From Flavobacteriales bacterium UBA2798 (lineage in GTDB: Bacteria > Bacteroidota > Bacteroidia > Flavobacteriales_D > UBA2798), in NCBI GenBank assembly GCA_002351955.1, contig DEHO01000079.1:5953-14565 (forward strand): a stretch of DNA of 8,613 nt. Reading direction: 5' to 3'. The translations under genes and the position numbers were made by a program. The notes beneath the pieces are model-generated. The model had not been told where the DNA came from. It was given only the letters and a program-made list of their open reading frames with translations, and searched no databases. This document shows positions 6,631 through 8,613 of this stretch, one piece after another. Position 1 is the stretch's first letter. Every line of letters begins with the position of its first letter.

Positions 6631-7563
6631 ATGAAAGGCCTTGTTACTAAATCAACCGGAAGCTGGTATTCGGTTCGTCTTGATGACGGAGCGGATCTGG
6701 AATGCAGGATCAAAGGCAAATTCAGGATCAAAGGGAATACCTCCACCAATCCAATTGCGGTAGGCGACCGGGTTCTAATCGACAGCGATACCGACGGAAC
6801 CGGCATTATTACCGAGCTTGAACCAAGGCGCAACTACATCATCCGCAAAAGTGTAAACCTTTCCCGACAAGGTCATATTATTGCCTCCAACATCGACCAG
6901 GCTGTTGTTTTTATCACGTTAAAACAGCCCGATACTCCATTGGGATTTGTTGATCGGTTTCTGGTTACTGCAGAAGCTTATCACATTCCTTGTTTGCTCT
7001 TGTTTAACAAAAGTGATTTGCTCGATGCCGATGAAAAAATGATTGCCGGTGAACTGATGAACGAATACGAACAGATAGGTTACCACTGCATGCTGTTCTC
7101 TACTCAGAACGACGATATACAACCACTTCGTGAACTGTTTCATAACAAGGTGACTCTGATCTCAGGTCAGTCGGGTGCAGGTAAAACAAGTTTTATCAAT
7201 GCCCTTGAACCCGGACTTCAATTACGTACCGGATCCATTTCAGATTACCATGGAAAAGGGATGCACACTACCACCTTTGCAGAAATGTTTCCTCTCGAAA
7301 ACGGAGGATGGATTATCGACACACCCGGAATAAAAGGATTTGGTCTGATCGATATGGAAAAAGGCGAGCTGGCTGATTATTTTCCTGAGATCCGTGCATT
7401 AAAAGCACAATGCAAATTCAGTAATTGTCAGCATCTCAACGAACCGGGTTGCGCGGTAAAAAAAGCGGTGGATGAAGGATCGATCTGGGAGAACCGATAC
7501 ATGAATTACCTCTCGATTCGTAATGATGACGAAGACGAGACCTACCGCGGAAAAGGATATTGA
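6631..7563 (+). CDS. rsgA: Ribosome small subunit-dependent GTPase RsgA
   Basis: RsgA is a circularly permuted GTPase that checks late maturation of the 30S ribosomal subunit. The domain order is diagnostic: an N-terminal OB-fold (about 1-75, with CRIKGKFRIKG at 25-35 and NPIAVGDRV at 40-48); then G4 NKSD at 126-129 ahead of G1 GQSGAGKT at 179-186; a G2-like GKGMHTTT at 208-215; and G3 DTPGIKGFG at 230-238. The C-terminal zinc-binding segment has Cys261, Cys266, His268 and Cys274. The 310-residue length is normal. The ATG at 6631 gives the standard N-terminus, and the promoter-like box sits directly upstream. The gene is followed by dtd after a single base, so the two are probably one operon. 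There is a small in-frame direct repeat in the OB-fold region. Confidence 0.97.
   Translation: MKGLVTKSTGSWYSVRLDDGADLECRIKGKFRIKGNTSTNPIAVGDRVLIDSDTDGTGIITELEPRRNYIIRKSVNLSRQGHIIASNIDQAVVFITLKQPDTPLGFVDRFLVTAEAYHIPCLLLFNKSDLLDADEKMIAGELMNEYEQIGYHCMLFSTQNDDIQPLRELFHNKVTLISGQSGAGKTSFINALEPGLQLRTGSISDYHGKGMHTTTFAEMFPLENGGWIIDTPGIKGFGLIDMEKGELADYFPEIRALKAQCKFSNCQHLNEPGCAVKKAVDEGSIWENRYMNYLSIRNDDEDETYRGKGY
6705..6734 (+). repeat. Short direct repeat in rsgA (18-base period)
   Basis: CAGGATCAAAGG occurs at 6705-6716 and again at 6723-6734. The period is 18 bases, so the reading frame is kept and the protein reads RIKGK-F-RIKG. RsgA OB-folds commonly carry a similar basic, Gly-rich double motif, so this most likely reflects protein conservation rather than a recent duplication. 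Confidence 0.5.
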
Positions 7564-7564
7564 A

Positions 7565-8017
7565 ATGAGAGTTGTAGTGCAACGTGTACAACGTGCCGAA
7601 GTAAAAATCGGCGGAATTACAAAAGGAGCAATTCGTTCAGGACTTCTTATCCTTCTCGGCATTGAAGAGAATGACACAGATGAAGATGTTGTATGGTTAT
7701 GCAACAAGATCGCTCAAATGCGGATCTTTTCGGACAGCGACGGAAAAATGAATCTTTCTGTTATGGATTGCAAGGGAGAACTACTGGTTGTTTCGCAATT
7801 CACACTTCATGCTTCCACAAAAAAAGGAAATCGTCCCTCATTTATTTCCGCAGCACGTCCCGAAAAAGCGATTCCACTTTACGAATCATTCTGCACTCAA
7901 TTAAAAAGCGGTTCAGGATTAACCGTTGAAACAGGTGAGTTCGGCGCAGATATGCAGGTAGAGTTGATTAATGATGGCCCGGTTACCATCATCATCGATT
8001 CAAAAGCACGGGAGTGA
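7565..8017 (+). CDS. dtd: D-aminoacyl-tRNA deacylase
   Basis: Dtd hydrolyses D-amino acids (and glycine mischarged on tRNA-Ala) from tRNA in the cytoplasm, keeping D-residues out of protein synthesis. The 150-residue length is typical. The family markers are the N-terminus MRVVVQRVQRAEV, the SQFTLHAS active-site segment at 77-84, and NDGPVTIIID at 136-145, which contains the Gly138-Pro139 motif that gives chiral selectivity. I chose the ATG at 7565 because it starts the conserved MRVVVQRV sequence; the longer reading from 7523 would overlap rsgA by 41 bases with unrelated residues. It starts one base after the rsgA stop and is probably translated by coupling, with no Shine-Dalgarno of its own. 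No intrinsic terminator with a T-run is seen downstream. Confidence 0.97.
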   Translation: MRVVVQRVQRAEVKIGGITKGAIRSGLLILLGIEENDTDEDVVWLCNKIAQMRIFSDSDGKMNLSVMDCKGELLVVSQFTLHASTKKGNRPSFISAARPEKAIPLYESFCTQLKSGSGLTVETGEFGADMQVELINDGPVTIIIDSKARE

Positions 8018-8225
8018 TCCTGAATCGGATACGGCAAATGCATTTTTTCTGTTGTTCCGATTCAATGTCACAATGAAAAATCTTCTTTCATTTGTCGCAT
8101 GATCCTAAACGGAACATATTGGACTAATTTTAGACGCACACTGCGTCCAGCACCGTTTGGCCGAATTATGGCCTGATTCAGGTCCTCCATTCTCCCTATT
8201 CAATTTCATTTTTAATTTATGTTTT
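8018..8225. other. Intergenic region rich in inverted repeats between dtd and the PAS gene
   Basis: This gap of 208 bases has no credible ORF but several pairable arms: TGAATCGGA (8021-8029) with TCCGATTCA (8056-8064); AATGAAA (8072-8078) with TTTCATT (8086-8092); GACGCA (8133-8138) with TGCGTC (8142-8147), 3-base loop; GGCC (8159-8162) with GGCC (8170-8173); and CCTGA with TCAGG (8172-8182, one-base centre). AAACGG (8107-8112) can also pair with CCGTTT (8153-8158), enclosing the GACGCA hairpin. None is followed by a T-run. The region may hold a structured 5' leader, a small RNA, or the dtd 3' end; I do not recognise a known RNA family. Confidence 0.45.
8125..8132 (+). promoter_or_regulatory. 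Weak promoter-like box before the PAS gene
   Basis: TAATTTTA is one base off the Bacteroidota TAnnTTTG box. If used, transcription would begin at or just inside the GACGCA/TGCGTC hairpin and leave a leader of about 90 bases before the ATG at 8226. No -33 element is at the right spacing, so this is a low-confidence call. Confidence 0.2.
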
Positions 8226-8613
8226 ATGCTATTCCTGGGCGACGAGCAGCTTACCCGTTTAAAAACCATTTCGTTCCTAATTGATAAGGAGGCGAAAATT
8301 GTTTATGCATCCGGTTCAATCCGTGCACTTTTGGGATATACCCTGGAGGAAATAACCGGAAAAAGCTGGTATTCTTTTCTGGATGAATCAAGAAAAAAAA
8401 GGATTGAACATTTTCGTGAATTGGAATTGCATTTTTTGAACAATCCGGAGATCAACCATTTCTCCGTTGAGAAAAAAATGAAAACCAAATACGATAAGAT
8501 CTGCTGGATGAAATGGAATATTTCCCGTGATGAGAACGGAATGTATCTTGGGATTGGTCAGGACATCAGCGATCTGAAAAAAAATCAGGTCAAACTGAAT
8601 AATGTCAACCGCA
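8226..8613 (+). CDS. PAS-domain sensory protein, N-terminal part (runs off the window)
   Basis: The reading frame is open from ATG 8226 to the window edge, giving 129 codons with no stop. It encodes a PAS domain that starts almost at once: LTRLKTISFLIDKEAKIVYAS at 9-29, GYTLEEITGKSWYSFL at 37-52 (the usual helix after the first strands), and a PAC-like end, WMKWNISRDENGMYLGIGQDISDLKK at 94-119. There is no signal peptide or membrane segment, so the sensor is cytoplasmic in the visible part. After the PAS, KKNQVKLNN looks like the start of a linker or coiled coil leading to another PAS or to a histidine kinase domain. The output domain is not visible, so calling it a sensor kinase is only the commonest possibility. 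An upstream in-frame TTG at 8157 is possible but less likely than the ATG. Confidence 0.85.
   Translation, partial: MLFLGDEQLTRLKTISFLIDKEAKIVYASGSIRALLGYTLEEITGKSWYSFLDESRKKRIEHFRELELHFLNNPEINHFSVEKKMKTKYDKICWMKWNISRDENGMYLGIGQDISDLKKNQVKLNNVNR

Noticed and set aside
7523..7564. Longer Dtd start inside rsgA
   Set aside because: The 14 added residues are a shifted-frame reading of the rsgA 3' end. Dtd proteins normally start MRVVVQRV or close to it.
8021..8092. Inverted repeats after dtd as its intrinsic terminator
   Set aside because: The arms are not followed by a T-run, and the first stem has a 26-base loop. Function left undecided.
8218..8225. TATGTTTT as the promoter of the PAS gene
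   Set aside because: It abuts the ATG at 8226, so transcription would begin inside the gene, and the next in-frame ATG lies far inside the PAS domain.

Overview
The window reads as an ordinary chromosomal segment of a Bacteroidota bacterium, probably Flavobacteriales-like. Three things support this: a GldA-type gliding-motility ABC ATPase; promoter-like boxes of the Bacteroidota form TAnnTTTG or TAnnTTTA ahead of several genes, with almost no Shine-Dalgarno sequences; and a MetK of the long form with a lysine-rich C-terminal insert. I see no mobile element, CRISPR array, rRNA or tRNA gene.

Layout. (1) Positions 37-1235 hold a two-gene unit: a small unrecognised membrane-anchored protein overlapping, by 4 bases (ATGA), a membrane-bound di-iron sterol desaturase/fatty acid hydroxylase family protein. 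(2) Positions 1354-2697 hold metK with its own -7 box and a strong intrinsic terminator. (3) Positions 2702-5616 hold a PLP-dependent trans-sulfuration-family enzyme, whose ATG lies 4 bases after the terminator T-run, overlapping by 13 bases a multi-pass GT-C-like membrane protein. (4) On the minus strand, 6555-5638, lies gldA, convergent with the GT-C-like gene and divergent from (5) rsgA-dtd at 6631-8017. These two genes are separated by 1 base. (6) After a 208-base gap rich in inverted repeats, a PAS-domain protein begins at 8226 and runs off the window.

How the genes relate. MetK makes S-adenosylmethionine from methionine. The next gene belongs to the family that contains cystathionine beta-lyase, gamma-synthase and gamma-lyase, so a sulfur amino acid link is plausible, although the exact reaction cannot be read from sequence alone. 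RsgA (30S subunit maturation) and Dtd (D-aminoacyl-tRNA clearance) form a translation-quality operon. GldA is the ATPase of an ABC complex whose membrane partners are not in this window.

I did not find a convincing new multi-gene system. The most interesting non-coding signals are: the terminator abutting the PLP-enzyme start codon; two overlapping 14-bp palindromes ending 3 bases before the GT-C-like start; a perfect 20-bp palindrome inside the GT-C-like gene; near-leaderless divergent promoter boxes for gldA and rsgA; and a potentially structured RNA region before the PAS gene.
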